A stretch of DNA of 39,320 bases from Actinomycetota bacterium (GCA_009923495.1 RFTJ01000005.1:1-39320), one strand, 5' to 3'. Numbered from the stretch's first letter, positions 1 through 8,482 are shown. Notes: generated by a model not told the origin, from the letters alone. A program made the numbers and translations.

Positions 1-22
1 CGACAATCACTGCTGTTTTCAT
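1..22 (-). CDS. 5' end of an unidentified gene running off the window
   Basis: Only the first seven codons are inside the window. On the minus strand an ATG at 22-20 is followed by codons for MKTAVIV. A clean AGGAG Shine-Dalgarno lies at 33-29, six bases from the ATG. The start and ribosome site are what the sequence shows. The Lys/Ala-rich gene ends 71 bp upstream on the same strand. A hydrophobic first beta strand after MKT fits many nucleotide-binding or kinase-like folds, but seven residues cannot identify the family. Confidence 0.5.
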
Positions 23-93
23 TTTGATCTCCTGATGCTGAAGTTGTTCTTCTAGTCTGCCTTCTGGGTTAATAAACAACACAATCGAACTAA

Positions 94-645
94 CTAGGGG
101 CTTATATTGGTCTCCAACGAAGCCTCTTGATCAGACAATTTAACGATATTGAAATGCAAATTGAATAAGACAACCAAGATACTTCTCGCAATCAGAATAA
201 TTGAGCGTCCCGAACCCGTTGAAGACACCCCTGCTTTGCGGTCGCTTATAGGCGCTGCAACTTCTTTAACCGATTTCGCCTTAGGTTCAGAAGCCGACTT
301 AACTGCAGTAGCTTTTGTCGCTTTCGCTTCTTTCTTGATCGTCGGCGCTTTAGTTACGGGAGCTGCTCTCTTGGCAGGAGCTGCCTTCTTTACTGGGGTT
401 GCTTTCTTGGCTGCCTTCTTTGTTGGTGCTGCTTTCTTGGCTGCCTTCTTTACTGGGGTTGCTTTCTTTGTTGGTGCAGCTTTCTTGGCTGCCTTCTTTA
501 CTGGGGTTGCTTTCTTGGCTGCTTTCTTTGTTGGTGCAGCTTTCTTTACTGGAGTCGCCTTCTTTGCTGGCGTAGCTTTCTTTACTGGAGCTGCCTTTTT
601 GGCAACCTTCTTTGCCGGTGCCTTCTTTGCCGAGTTACTCGCCAT
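94..645 (-). CDS. Lys/Ala/Pro-rich histone H1-like protein with hydrophobic C-terminus
   Basis: The 183-residue product is very basic and of low complexity. Residues 7 to about 100 are built from five-residue blocks such as KKAAP, KKATP and PVKKA. A more mixed Lys/Ala/Ser part runs to about 130. The composition matches bacterial H1-like proteins and the C-terminal tail of actinobacterial HupB, which bind DNA or RNA without sequence specificity, so a nucleoid role is the natural inference. The globular HU domain is absent. The last 45 residues are unlike the rest: residues 148-164 (SIILIARSILVVLFNLH) are strongly hydrophobic and could span a membrane, followed by a short acidic tail. Either the protein is membrane-tethered or the true end lies elsewhere because of a frameshift. 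The ATG at 645 has AAGGAT/AAGGA upstream. Confidence 0.7.
   Translation of the reverse strand: MASNSAKKAPAKKVAKKAAPVKKATPAKKATPVKKAAPTKKAAKKATPVKKAAKKAAPTKKATPVKKAAKKAAPTKKAAKKATPVKKAAPAKRAAPVTKAPTIKKEAKATKATAVKSASEPKAKSVKEVAAPISDRKAGVSSTGSGRSIILIARSILVVLFNLHFNIVKLSDQEASLETNISP
376..585 (-). repeat. In-gene tandem repeat encoding (A/T)PxKKAAKK blocks
   Basis: Within the Lys-rich gene the DNA repeats with a 15-base (five-codon) period and a longer period in which near-identical 45-60 bp blocks recur, encoding for example AAKKATPVKKAAKKAAPTKK and close variants. Such arrays change length by slippage, so copy number probably varies between strains. Confidence 0.8.
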
Positions 646-736
646 AATCCTTATCCTTTAGTTACTTCCAATTGCCTGACTCTACCGACATTCTGCGAAC
701 TTTTTGGAGCACGTTACGCGAAAATTAGACAAAATT

Positions 737-850
737 CCAATTTTCCCGCTGAAATTGGGGTGAAATTGCAACTTTGAGCGCTAACCCCAATGGCTATTGC
801 CCGCTGTAATCCTTAGCGGATTGGCGAGGGCACGTTGGCTAATCGGGCAG
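737..850 (+). promoter_or_regulatory. Hairpin-rich region upstream of ileS (candidate leader)
   Basis: The 270 bp between the Lys-rich gene and ileS hold no gene. Several inverted repeats occur on the ileS strand: CCAATTT 737-743 with AAATTGG 752-758; ATTGGGG 754-760 with CCCCAAT 785-791; CCGCT 801-805 with AGCGG 815-819; AATCC 808-812 with GGATT 818-822; TGCCCG 798-803 with CGGGCA 844-849. Some share bases and exclude one another, as in attenuators. No T-box core (GGTACCGCG-like) was found, although actinobacterial ileS genes often have one. A regulatory role is inference. Confidence 0.3.
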
Positions 851-915
851 ATTGTTGAGTAATCTTACTTGAGTTAAGCATTAAAAATTACCCACAACTT
901 GGAGCTGGCCACTAA

Positions 916-3900
916 ATGACCTATCGCGAAGTCCCAGCCAAAATCGACCTTCCAGCGATGGAACGCGAAATTCTTGCGTTTTGGCAGCAGGAGCAAATTT
1001 TTGCAAAGTCACTTGCCAAAAGTGCAGGCGGACCGACTTGGGTTTTTTACGAAGGTCCCCCAACCGCAAATGGCAAGCCCGGAACTCATCATGTTGAAGC
1101 ACGGGTTTTCAAAGATGTATTTCCCAGATTTCGGACAATGAAGGGTTATCACGTTCCACGAAAGGCAGGCTGGGATTGCCACGGGCTCCCTGTCGAACTA
1201 GCAGTTGAGAAGGAACTTGGCTTCTCCGGCAAGCAAGACATTGAAAAGTATGGGATAGCTGAATTTAATGCTCGCTGTCGCGAATCAGTGCTAACACACG
1301 TCGACGAATTCGAAGCCATGACTGAACGCATGGGCTATTGGGTAGACATGAACCAGGCGTACTGGACTATGGATGCCGATTATGTGGACAGTGTTTGGTG
1401 GAGTTTAAAGAGAATTTTTGAGAAGGGCTTACTTGTTCAAGATCACCGAGTTTCGCCCTATTGTCCACGATGTGGCACAGGACTGTCCGACCATGAACTT
1501 GCACAAGGATACGAAGATGTGACAGATGCCTCTGTCTACGTCAAATTTCCGATCACATCTGGTCCGTTGCTTGAGAGATTTCCCGGCATCTCGCTGCTTG
1601 TTTGGACAACGACACCATGGACATTAGTTTCGAATACTGCCGCAGCAGTAAATCCAAAGGTCAGCTACGAAATATCTCGCACCAGTAATGGTGAAGTTTT
1701 TATTGTTGCTCAGCAATTGCGCGAATCCGTGCTCGGTGAGGATTCCATCGTTTTGGACACTGTCCTCGGAGCAGATCTTGAGGGAACCACCTATGAGCGG
1801 CCGTTCGATTGGGTGGAATTTCCTGAGACAGATGCACCTATCCATAGTGTTTTAGTTGCGGATTATGTGACGACCGAGGATGGAACTGGAATTGTCCACC
1901 AATCCCCGGCATTCGGTGCTGAGGACATGCAGATTTGTCGACGCTATGGATTGCCCGTAGTTAATCCTGTAGAACCAAACGGTGAATTCAATCTACAGAT
2001 ACCGGAGGTTGGCGGAGTCTTTTTCAAAACAGCTGACTTAAAACTGGTAGAAATATTGCAGACTTCAGGCAAGTTGTACCGCCACCTACCTTACGAACAT
2101 TCTTATCCGCATTGTTGGCGTTGTCACACCGCGTTGATTTATTACGCACAACCATCTTGGTACATCAAGACCACCGCGATCAAAGATCAGTTACTCGAAG
2201 CGAACGAAAAGACTAACTGGTTCCCTGAGACCATCAAGAATGGTCGTTTCGGTGACTGGTTAAACAACAATGTCGATTGGGCGTTATCCCGAAACCGCTA
2301 TTGGGGAACGCCACTGCCAATCTGGCGCTGCGATGAATCACATCTAACCTGCGTTGGCGGCCGGACGGAATTAGCCAAGCTCGCAGGCGACCAAGCCTTA
2401 GCGGTAGACCCGCATCGCCCGTTTGTCGATGAGATTACCTTCCCTTGTCCCGAGTGCGGATTGCCCGCCAATCGGGTTCCTGAAGTGATTGATTGCTGGT
2501 TTGACTCTGGAGCCATGCCTTTTGCCCAATACGGTTACCCGAAAACGAATGCCGATATTTTTGAAGTCGCTTACCCCGCCGATTTCATTTGCGAAGCAAT
2601 TGACCAGACTCGTGGTTGGTTTTACACATTGATGGCAATCGGTACCTTGGTTTTTGATCAGTCGGCATACCAGAATGTCTTGTGTCTCGGTCACATTCTT
2701 GATGAAGATGGCCGCAAAATGAGCAAGCATCTTGGCAATGTCCTTGAGCCAATTCCATTGATGGATGAGCATGGTGCGGACGCGTTGCGCTGGTTCATGG
2801 CCGTAAGTGGTTCACCCTGGCAAGCCCGTCGAGTTGGCCATACCACGATTGCTGAAGTTGTGAGAAAAACGTTACTGACCTACTGGAACACCGTAGCGTT
2901 TCAGAGTCTCTATGCACGAAGCAGTAACTGGGATGGCACGCAGTTAGATTTTTCAAACCAATCCGACCTTGATAAATGGGCTATCAGTGAGGCCTACCGA
3001 CTAGCGCGCGATGTCGATAATTCGCTCGAACATTTTGATACGCAAAAAGCTGGTCGATTAATCGCCGAGTATGTAGATGACTTATCCAATTGGTACGTCC
3101 GCAGATCTCGACGGAGATTCTGGGATGGCGACTTTGCAGCGCTTAGTACTCTTCATCGCTGTCTAAAGATTGTGACACAAGTGATGGCGCCGTTCACTCC
3201 ATTTATCACTGAGCGAGTTTGGCAAGATCTCTTTGTGACCAATGACGAAACATCAGTCCATTTGACTCTTTGGCCCGATTGGCAGGGTGCTCAGATTGAT
3301 GATGACCTACGAGATCAGGTTGCGCTTACTCGCCGCATTGTTGAATTAGGGCGGGCGGCTCGAGCGACTTCAGGCGTTAAAACTCGTCAGCCTTTGCAAC
3401 GAGCATTAGTTGCAGCCACCGGCTGGTCTGACATTCCGGAGAGCCTACAAGAGCAAATTCGTGATGAAGTAAATGTCCTCGCACTCGAAGAACTCGGTGA
3501 ATCTAGCGAGTTAGTCGAAGTGACCGTAAAGGCAAACTTTAAATCGCTAGGCGCGCGATTCGGAAAGCAAACTCCTGAGGTCGCCAAAGCAATTTCTGAA
3601 CAGCCTCCTGCCGAATTTGTCGCAGCGCTTCGATCAGACAGTGCAGTCATCTTAATCGGTGGGCAAGAACAGCAAATTTCCCTCGACGATGTCGTAATTA
3701 CGGAAGCTCCTCGTGAAGGCTGGACAGTTGCTTCAGCCGATGGTGAATCTTTGGCTCTTGACCTAGCGTTAACCGACGACCTAATTGCGCAAGGAATTGC
3801 GCGGGACATTACGCGAATGATTCAAGATGCCCGGAAGTCGGCTGGCTTTGACATTTCAGATCGCATTCAAGTTACCTGGAACGCTAATTCGCGCAATTCA

Positions 3901-4035
3901 CTTCAAGCCCTCACTAGTTATGGCGACAAGATTGCTGCGGAAGTGTTGGCTACCACATGGAAACAGGGTGACACCAGTGGTGCCACCCTGCAAGATGATG
4001 AATTAGGGGTTTCGTTTACCCTGACGAAAGCTTAA
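916..4035 (+). CDS. ileS: Isoleucine--tRNA ligase
   Basis: IleRS activates isoleucine with ATP, charges tRNA-Ile in the cytoplasm and edits misactivated valine. The 1039-residue product has the class I core. The first signature is PPTANGKPGTHH at 48-59, where GTHH stands in place of the usual HIGH, a variant I recall from actinobacterial enzymes. The second is KMSKH at 601-605. The CWRCHTALIYYAQPSWY and RNRYWGTPLPIW blocks are typical of IleRS, as is the GWDCHGLPVE block. The length fits the roughly 1040-residue eukaryote-like type. Cysteine pairs (CPRCG, CPECG) suggest zinc sites. The ATG at 916 has GGAG at 901-904, a rather long 11-base spacing. The gene stands alone on the plus strand, and its TAA overlaps the divIVA stop codon. 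Confidence 0.97.
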   Translation: MTYREVPAKIDLPAMEREILAFWQQEQIFAKSLAKSAGGPTWVFYEGPPTANGKPGTHHVEARVFKDVFPRFRTMKGYHVPRKAGWDCHGLPVELAVEKELGFSGKQDIEKYGIAEFNARCRESVLTHVDEFEAMTERMGYWVDMNQAYWTMDADYVDSVWWSLKRIFEKGLLVQDHRVSPYCPRCGTGLSDHELAQGYEDVTDASVYVKFPITSGPLLERFPGISLLVWTTTPWTLVSNTAAAVNPKVSYEISRTSNGEVFIVAQQLRESVLGEDSIVLDTVLGADLEGTTYERPFDWVEFPETDAPIHSVLVADYVTTEDGTGIVHQSPAFGAEDMQICRRYGLPVVNPVEPNGEFNLQIPEVGGVFFKTADLKLVEILQTSGKLYRHLPYEHSYPHCWRCHTALIYYAQPSWYIKTTAIKDQLLEANEKTNWFPETIKNGRFGDWLNNNVDWALSRNRYWGTPLPIWRCDESHLTCVGGRTELAKLAGDQALAVDPHRPFVDEITFPCPECGLPANRVPEVIDCWFDSGAMPFAQYGYPKTNADIFEVAYPADFICEAIDQTRGWFYTLMAIGTLVFDQSAYQNVLCLGHILDEDGRKMSKHLGNVLEPIPLMDEHGADALRWFMAVSGSPWQARRVGHTTIAEVVRKTLLTYWNTVAFQSLYARSSNWDGTQLDFSNQSDLDKWAISEAYRLARDVDNSLEHFDTQKAGRLIAEYVDDLSNWYVRRSRRRFWDGDFAALSTLHRCLKIVTQVMAPFTPFITERVWQDLFVTNDETSVHLTLWPDWQGAQIDDDLRDQVALTRRIVELGRAARATSGVKTRQPLQRALVAATGWSDIPESLQEQIRDEVNVLALEELGESSELVEVTVKANFKSLGARFGKQTPEVAKAISEQPPAEFVAALRSDSAVILIGGQEQQISLDDVVITEAPREGWTVASADGESLALDLALTDDLIAQGIARDITRMIQDARKSAGFDISDRIQVTWNANSRNSLQALTSYGDKIAAEVLATTWKQGDTSGATLQDDELGVSFTLTKA

Positions 4036-4883
4036 CCTTCGTGGGACTGATCAGGACCTGATTCGAGTTCAATGTCGAGACGCTTAGCCTCAAGCTCGCG
4101 CAACTGGCCTTCCAGGTAACTGCGCAGACGACCACGATATTCGCGCTCATAAGCCCGTAGCTCTTCAATCTTGCGATCGAAGCTGAGTTGCTTTTCCTCA
4201 AATTCGCGAGTGATGTTGGCGATGTTGCTCGTGGTCTCCGCCAGAAGACGCTCGGCTTCTGATGATGCGGCACCAAGAACTTGATCGCTTTCCACCCGAG
4301 CGCTCGCAATAGTCTCGTCAGCGGTGCGCTGGGCAATCTCAAGAAGGCGAACGGCGGCTGTACTTGCATCGTTACCGGAAATGTTCGCAACTGCGGTGCC
4401 CTGAGAAAGTTCCTCGTTGTGGGCAGTTAACTTCTCGACCTGAGAAAGTAACTCGGACTTCTCATTCTCTAAGGACTGCTTCTCTGCTTCGAGAGCAGCG
4501 AGTGCCTGCTGCACATTTGCTAGCTCTTGTGCGGTAGCAGCTAGCTGATTGTTCAGTTCTTCTGAGACAGCAGCATCACCTTCGCTGCTTGCAACTGCAA
4601 GTTGTGCATTTTGAGCGCGTAAAGTTTCTACTTCTGCTTGTGCGCTGGCAAGACTAGCGCTGAGCGTTTCATTCTCTGAAGTTAACTCATCAATCTTGGC
4701 TGTGATTGATGCCGGAATTTCGCCACGAGTTGCTGACTGTAAGTCAGCTACTTCTCGAACTAACGCTGAAACCGTAATTTCGATTTCATCTAAGAAATCA
4801 TCAACCTCGTCTAAGTCGTAGCCCTTTTTGAATGTTGAGACATTGAAGGTTTTGTTGTGAATTTCTTCGGGAGTCAGCGCCAT
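4032..4883 (-). CDS. divIVA: DivIVA/Wag31 polar growth and septum-site protein
   Basis: DivIVA (Wag31 in mycobacteria) is a coiled-coil scaffold that binds negatively curved membrane at poles and septa and directs actinobacterial wall growth. The 283-residue product begins with the hallmark N-terminal domain: MALTPEEIHNKTF, then the GYDLDEVDDFLDEIE helix. After it come long heptad-rich stretches: residues about 60-160 rich in Ala/Glu/Leu/Gln, and about 195-275 rich in Glu/Arg. The C-terminus is charged (ESGPDQSHEG). An AAAGGG ribosome site precedes the ATG at 4883. The gene is last in the dcw cluster, after yggT, as in most Actinobacteria, but 151 bp separate them and a promoter-like pair lies between. 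Confidence 0.96.
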   Translation of the reverse strand: MALTPEEIHNKTFNVSTFKKGYDLDEVDDFLDEIEITVSALVREVADLQSATRGEIPASITAKIDELTSENETLSASLASAQAEVETLRAQNAQLAVASSEGDAAVSEELNNQLAATAQELANVQQALAALEAEKQSLENEKSELLSQVEKLTAHNEELSQGTAVANISGNDASTAAVRLLEIAQRTADETIASARVESDQVLGAASSEAERLLAETTSNIANITREFEEKQLSFDRKIEELRAYEREYRGRLRSYLEGQLRELEAKRLDIELESGPDQSHEG

Positions 4884-4945
4884 AGTCGGACCCTTTCATT
4901 TCGTACTGCGGTCAGAGCAGACACTCTACCAAACTGCTGGACACT

Positions 4946-4974
4946 AGCGTAGAGATATCTGCTCAGAATGTGAA
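4946..4974 (-). promoter_or_regulatory. Candidate promoter of divIVA
   Basis: On the minus strand TTCACA (4974-4969), a 17-base spacer and TACGCT (4951-4946) give one mismatch to the -35 consensus and a TAnnnT -10. Transcription would start near 4939, leaving a leader of about 55 bases before the divIVA ATG. Confidence 0.4.
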
Positions 4975-5017
4975 ACTGCACTCAAGTTAGACAGCTGGCC
5001 AGCGCTAGGTGAACCCG

Positions 5018-5034
5018 TTTTGCCTTGGGCAAAA
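5018..5034 (-). terminator. Hairpin directly after the yggT stop
   Basis: TTTTGCC (5018-5024) and GGCAAAA (5028-5034) form a 7-bp stem with a 3-base loop, touching the yggT stop codon. No U-run follows on the minus strand, so it may act as a processing or stability hairpin, or a weak terminator separating yggT from divIVA. A second palindrome, GCTGGCCAGC, lies at 4994-5003. Confidence 0.3.
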
Positions 5035-5319
5035 TTAGCGACTACCCAAAATCCATTGCAGGAAGTTGATTCCGAGTAGCAAAATTATGAAGGTGATGTC
5101 GAGACTTACCGACCCAATCCGCACCGTTGGAACAATCTTGCGAACCAGACGCACTGGTGGATCTGTCAGCGAATAAACCGCGGTAGCGAGTACCAAAAGT
5201 GGCCCACGCGGGCGCCAAGAAGGAGAAAAAGCTGGAATCCACTCAAAGATCAGCCGAGCCACCAGGATGTACCAGTAGATGCCCAGGGCAAACGAAACTG
5301 GGCCGGCAACTGCGGACAT
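5035..5319 (-). CDS. yggT: YggT family membrane protein
   Basis: A 94-residue integral membrane protein of the YggT (YlmG) family. Two hydrophobic segments are visible, residues about 5-25 (FALGIYWYILVARLIFEW) and about 72-91 (ITFIILLLGINFLQWIL). Between them is the conserved TDPPVRLVRKIVP loop. YlmG/YggT proteins sit next to sepF in Gram-positive dcw clusters and have been linked to division and osmotic fitness, but no biochemical activity is settled. It starts 9 bp after sepF, with AAGGAC before the ATG, so it is probably co-transcribed and placed at the septal membrane with SepF. Confidence 0.92.
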   Translation of the reverse strand: MSAVAGPVSFALGIYWYILVARLIFEWIPAFSPSWRPRGPLLVLATAVYSLTDPPVRLVRKIVPTVRIGSVSLDITFIILLLGINFLQWILGSR

Positions 5320-5328
5320 TGTCTGTCC

Positions 5329-5784
5329 TTAGCGCTGATTAAAGAACGGCTCGTCGCGTAGTTGAGCCCGTGCCGCCATTGAAACATCGATGTTTGCAGG
5401 TGATAGCAAGAACACTTCCTTGGCAACTTTTTCAATCGTTCCCTGTAGGCCATGAACTAGGCCTGCAGAGAAGTCGACTAATCGAATTGCGTCTGCGTGC
5501 TCGAGTTCACTCAGGTTAAGAATCACTGGAGATCCTGAACGGAATTCTTCGCCAATGCGACGAGCATCGTTGAAGGTAGTTGGCTGAATGCTGACGATCC
5601 GGTAAGGGTCAATTGGGGGTAGCGAAGCGGTTATCACTGGAGCATTCTGTTCGGTTACTGCCTGCAGGTTAGGTCGATCCGCCTGTGTTTGGTGATCTAC
5701 CTGCTGATAAGTCTCTTCAGCTACATAGCCATCGCCATCAACTAGGCCTAAATACTCTGCAACTTTGCGCAATGCACTTGCCAT
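5329..5784 (-). CDS. sepF: Cell division protein SepF
   Basis: SepF polymerises on the membrane and anchors FtsZ; in Actinobacteria lacking FtsA it is the main membrane tether. The product (151 residues) has an N-terminal amphipathic anchor helix (MASALRKVAEYLGL), a variable acidic and Gln-rich linker to about 65, and the DUF552 core with the PTTFNDARRIGEEFRSGSPV and NLSELEHADAIRLVDFSAGL segments and the VFLLSPANIDV strand. I chose the ATG at 5784 because AGGAG (5798-5794) lies nine bases upstream. The in-frame TTG three codons earlier abuts that AGGAG and cannot use it. It lies between yggS and yggT, the standard order. Confidence 0.95.
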   Translation of the reverse strand: MASALRKVAEYLGLVDGDGYVAEETYQQVDHQTQADRPNLQAVTEQNAPVITASLPPIDPYRIVSIQPTTFNDARRIGEEFRSGSPVILNLSELEHADAIRLVDFSAGLVHGLQGTIEKVAKEVFLLSPANIDVSMAARAQLRDEPFFNQR

Positions 5785-5835
5785 AATTGCCAACTCCTAT
5801 CGGGGAAAGTTCTCCCTACGAAGTTACCTGCAAAA

Positions 5836-6525
5836 TCAACGATGACCGAGTATTGCCGAGCCTAACCGTAGGTGTGTCGCGCCATATTTCAGGGCGATTT
5901 CATAGTCTGCACTCATTCCCGCGGAGATGAATTTGGCAGTCGGTATTTGCGTAACAAGGTCTTCTGAGATGTCGGCCAACTTAGCAAAAGCCGGTTCGGG
6001 GTCCTCATTCAATGGCGCTACCGCCATAACGCCAAGCAGATTTAAGTTTGGCACCTCAAGAACCTGCTCAGCCAACGCCATAACTTCCTGTTGACGCAAT
6101 CCCCCGCGAATATCATTTGTTTGCGGGTCCAGATTCACTTGGATGAACACCCCGAGCTCAGTGTTCTGGTTACCAAACACTTTGGCAAAAGCCGAAACGA
6201 GTTCGGGACGGTCGACGCTGTGGACCACATTGGCCCATTGCGCAATACTTTTGACCTTATTCGTCTGAATCTGGCCAATTGCATGCCAAGTCAAGTCCCT
6301 CGCCGATACCTCAAGTTTCTTGGTAGCGGCTTCTTGATCGCGATTTTCCCCAATGTTTTGAACGCCGACCTCTGCGAGCAGGTCAACATCGCTAGCCGGC
6401 CAAGTTTTTGTGACTGCAATTATCTGCACCTCGGAGAAGTCCCGGCCAAGTTGTTGGCACGTGGCCAGTACCTGCCCAGTTACCTCAGACCAGTTTGTGG
6501 CCAATTCTGTTAAACGGTCAGTCAC
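5836..6525 (-). CDS. yggS: YggS family pyridoxal phosphate homeostasis protein
   Basis: YggS/PLPBP is a single-domain alanine-racemase-like TIM barrel that binds PLP and keeps its level balanced, with side effects on amino-acid metabolism; it has no proven catalytic activity. The 229-residue product shows the PLP lysine at K40 in IIAVTKTWP, the GENRDQEAATK motif, the WHAIGQIQTNK strand and the C-terminal SAGMSADYEIALKYGATHLRLGSAI block that binds the phosphate. It uses a GTG start two bases after the pgeF stop, with GGAGG about 12 bases upstream, so the two are probably coupled. Confidence 0.95.
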   Translation of the reverse strand: MTDRLTELATNWSEVTGQVLATCQQLGRDFSEVQIIAVTKTWPASDVDLLAEVGVQNIGENRDQEAATKKLEVSARDLTWHAIGQIQTNKVKSIAQWANVVHSVDRPELVSAFAKVFGNQNTELGVFIQVNLDPQTNDIRGGLRQQEVMALAEQVLEVPNLNLLGVMAVAPLNEDPEPAFAKLADISEDLVTQIPTAKFISAGMSADYEIALKYGATHLRLGSAILGHR

Positions 6526-6527
6526 AA

Positions 6528-7247
6528 CTAATTGTCGCCTCCGTGGCGGACAGCAGCAAGTGCATGCCGTCCAGTAACTCGATTTCTACGGAATGAATAG
6601 AGTTCGTTGGATTCAAATGTGCAGGCCGCAATCTCGTCTATTGAAAAGCCAAATGATTGGAGTTCCGCTCGTACTCCAGCTGCAATTGCCAGATGTCTTT
6701 GATCTCGAACTGCCGCCGGACAAACTCTTTCCACTGCGTCAACGCGTTGCGCAGGTACCTCATAGCAAGAAGCACAGATCGCCGGACCAATAACTGCCAC
6801 TGAAGTATCAGCTCGGCCGCCTTGTCGTTCAAATTCGAGAATTAATGACATTGGCAACTTGTTAACAAGCCCTTGCCAGCCACAATGACCAACAGCAATG
6901 ACTCCAGAATGTTCGTCCAAGAGCGCCAAGGGGACGCAGTCGGCTGCTAGTGCCACTAAGCCAACATCGGCGCAGTTGGTTACCAAGCCATCGCCCGGTA
7001 GCACTTTAGATTCATCGGTAACAACCTGGACTTGGTTCCCGTGTGTGGCGGACAAGATCTTTAACTGTTTTGCTTCCAACAATGACCTCAACTGTTGCTG
7101 GTTCGCTGCTACCGAACGACTGTCGTCGCCAACGTAATCCGCAAGATTGAACTGGCCATATGGAGCAATGCTTTGGCCACCAAAGGTGTTGGTGACTAGT
7201 ACTGAAATTGAACCGTAGGTTCGACTTGCGAAAAGGTGTGGAATCAC
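6528..7247 (-). CDS. pgeF: Peptidoglycan editing factor PgeF (YfiH, multicopper-oxidase-like fold)
   Basis: PgeF enzymes remove mis-incorporated L-Ser from UDP-MurNAc-peptide precursors (shown for E. coli YfiH) and keep peptide stems correct. The 239-residue product has the expected metal-site triad: H69 in ATHGNQV, C104 in AADCVPL and H121 in GHCGWQG. Further family blocks are VIGPAICASCYEV and the C-terminal FRRNRVTGRHALAAV. It starts with a GTG that overlaps the ftsZ stop (GTGA), so translation is coupled to ftsZ. The linkage with the mur genes fits a quality-control role in wall synthesis. Confidence 0.93.
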   Translation of the reverse strand: MIPHLFASRTYGSISVLVTNTFGGQSIAPYGQFNLADYVGDDSRSVAANQQQLRSLLEAKQLKILSATHGNQVQVVTDESKVLPGDGLVTNCADVGLVALAADCVPLALLDEHSGVIAVGHCGWQGLVNKLPMSLILEFERQGGRADTSVAVIGPAICASCYEVPAQRVDAVERVCPAAVRDQRHLAIAAGVRAELQSFGFSIDEIAACTFESNELYSFRRNRVTGRHALAAVRHGGDN

Positions 7248-8449
7248 CGCAAGAAATCAGGAACTGACAAACCGTCGTCTTCAGCCTCAGCAACAACTTC
7301 TTGCTCAGCTGATTCTGGATCGCCGAAGAGTGCATCAAAAGTATCCCTTTGCACATCCACTTCAGTTGGCTGCAATTCAGAGGCAACTGGAATAACTGGC
7401 GTTTCACCTTCTTTTGCTACCGCGTGGGCAGCTGCTGCGGCAAGCGGAGTCTCGGCCAAAACTTTTCGAGAGTAAGGTGATGAGCCCTTGTAAGAAGGTG
7501 GCTCGCCGCCATCAAAGCCGGCGGCAATCACAGTTACCTTCACCATGTCACCTAGGGTGTCATCGATGGCAGTGCCGAAGATGATCTGGGCATCTGGATG
7601 AACGGCATTTTGGATCATGCGAGCAGCTTCATTGATTTCGAAAAGACCAAGGTCGCTTGCGCCAGATACCGCAATTAGTACACCGCGCGCGCCCTCAATA
7701 CTTGCCTCCAAAAGTGGGCTAGCAATGGCCAGGCGAGCAGCTTCGATAGCTCGTTCCGGTCCACGCGCTTCTCCAACGCCCATCAATGCAGAGCCTGCGT
7801 CCTTCATGATGCTGCGCACATCCGCATAATCCAAGTTGATTAAGCCTGGGGTGGTAATTACATCCGTAATTCCGCTGACACCTTGAAATAGCACCGAGTC
7901 AGCATGACGCCAGGCATCAACTGCGCTGATGGTGCTATCTGAAACTTCAAGTAGTCGATCATTTGGAATGACGATGAGCGTATCGACTTCACTTCGCAAA
8001 GCCTCAATGCCGACGCTAGCCCGCTCGGCACGAGTTTTGCCTTCAAATCCAAATGGACGTGTTACCACGCCAATAGTGAGTGCTCCAGAACTGCGCGCAA
8101 TTTCTGCGACAATTGGTGCGCCACCGGTTCCCGTTCCGCCACCTTCCCCAGCAGCGACGAAAACCATGTCTGCACCTTTGAGCACATCTTCAATGTCCTG
8201 TCGGTGATCTTCAGCGGCTTGTCGACCGACTTCAGGATCTGCGCCAGCACCAAGTCCACGAGTGAGATCACGACCAATATCGAGTTTCACATCAGCATCA
8301 CTCATTAGCAGATGTTGCGCGTCGGTATTGATTGCGACAAATTCAACACCTTTGAGTCCGTACTCAATCATGCGATTAACAGCATTGACGCCGCCGCCGC
8401 CGATGCCAACTACTTTGATAACGGCCAAATAATTCTGTGGTGCCGGCAT
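7244..8449 (-). CDS. ftsZ: Cell division protein FtsZ
   Basis: FtsZ is the tubulin-like GTPase that forms the Z ring. The 401-residue product has the Rossmann-type start VVGIGGGGVNAVNRM, the tubulin signature GGGTGTGG at 103-110, RPFGFEGKTR, and the T7 catalytic loop NLDYAD at 205-210. After a variable linker of about 70 residues the tail DDGLSVPDFLR matches the actinobacterial conserved C-terminal peptide that binds SepF and FtsW. The ATG at 8449 has a strong AAGGAGG. A 137-bp gap before ftsQ holds a candidate dedicated promoter, consistent with the need for high FtsZ levels. Confidence 0.98.
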   Translation of the reverse strand: MPAPQNYLAVIKVVGIGGGGVNAVNRMIEYGLKGVEFVAINTDAQHLLMSDADVKLDIGRDLTRGLGAGADPEVGRQAAEDHRQDIEDVLKGADMVFVAAGEGGGTGTGGAPIVAEIARSSGALTIGVVTRPFGFEGKTRAERASVGIEALRSEVDTLIVIPNDRLLEVSDSTISAVDAWRHADSVLFQGVSGITDVITTPGLINLDYADVRSIMKDAGSALMGVGEARGPERAIEAARLAIASPLLEASIEGARGVLIAVSGASDLGLFEINEAARMIQNAVHPDAQIIFGTAIDDTLGDMVKVTVIAAGFDGGEPPSYKGSSPYSRKVLAETPLAAAAAHAVAKEGETPVIPVASELQPTEVDVQRDTFDALFGDPESAEQEVVAEAEDDGLSVPDFLR

Positions 8450-8482
8450 TTTGCCTCCTTGGTGTTGCGGACAAACTATGAA

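Noticed and set aside
376-585. CRISPR array in the repeated region at the left end
   Set aside because: The repeats are in frame, have a 15-base period, lack unique spacers and encode Lys/Ala blocks.
149-661. Plus-strand open frame of 170 codons rich in Ala/Phe
   Set aside because: It is the antisense of the Lys/Ala repeat gene; KK and AA codons read backwards give FF and AA. It has no convincing ribosome site.
660-915. T-box riboswitch before ileS
   Set aside because: The conserved T-box core and specifier architecture could not be found; only unrelated hairpins are present.
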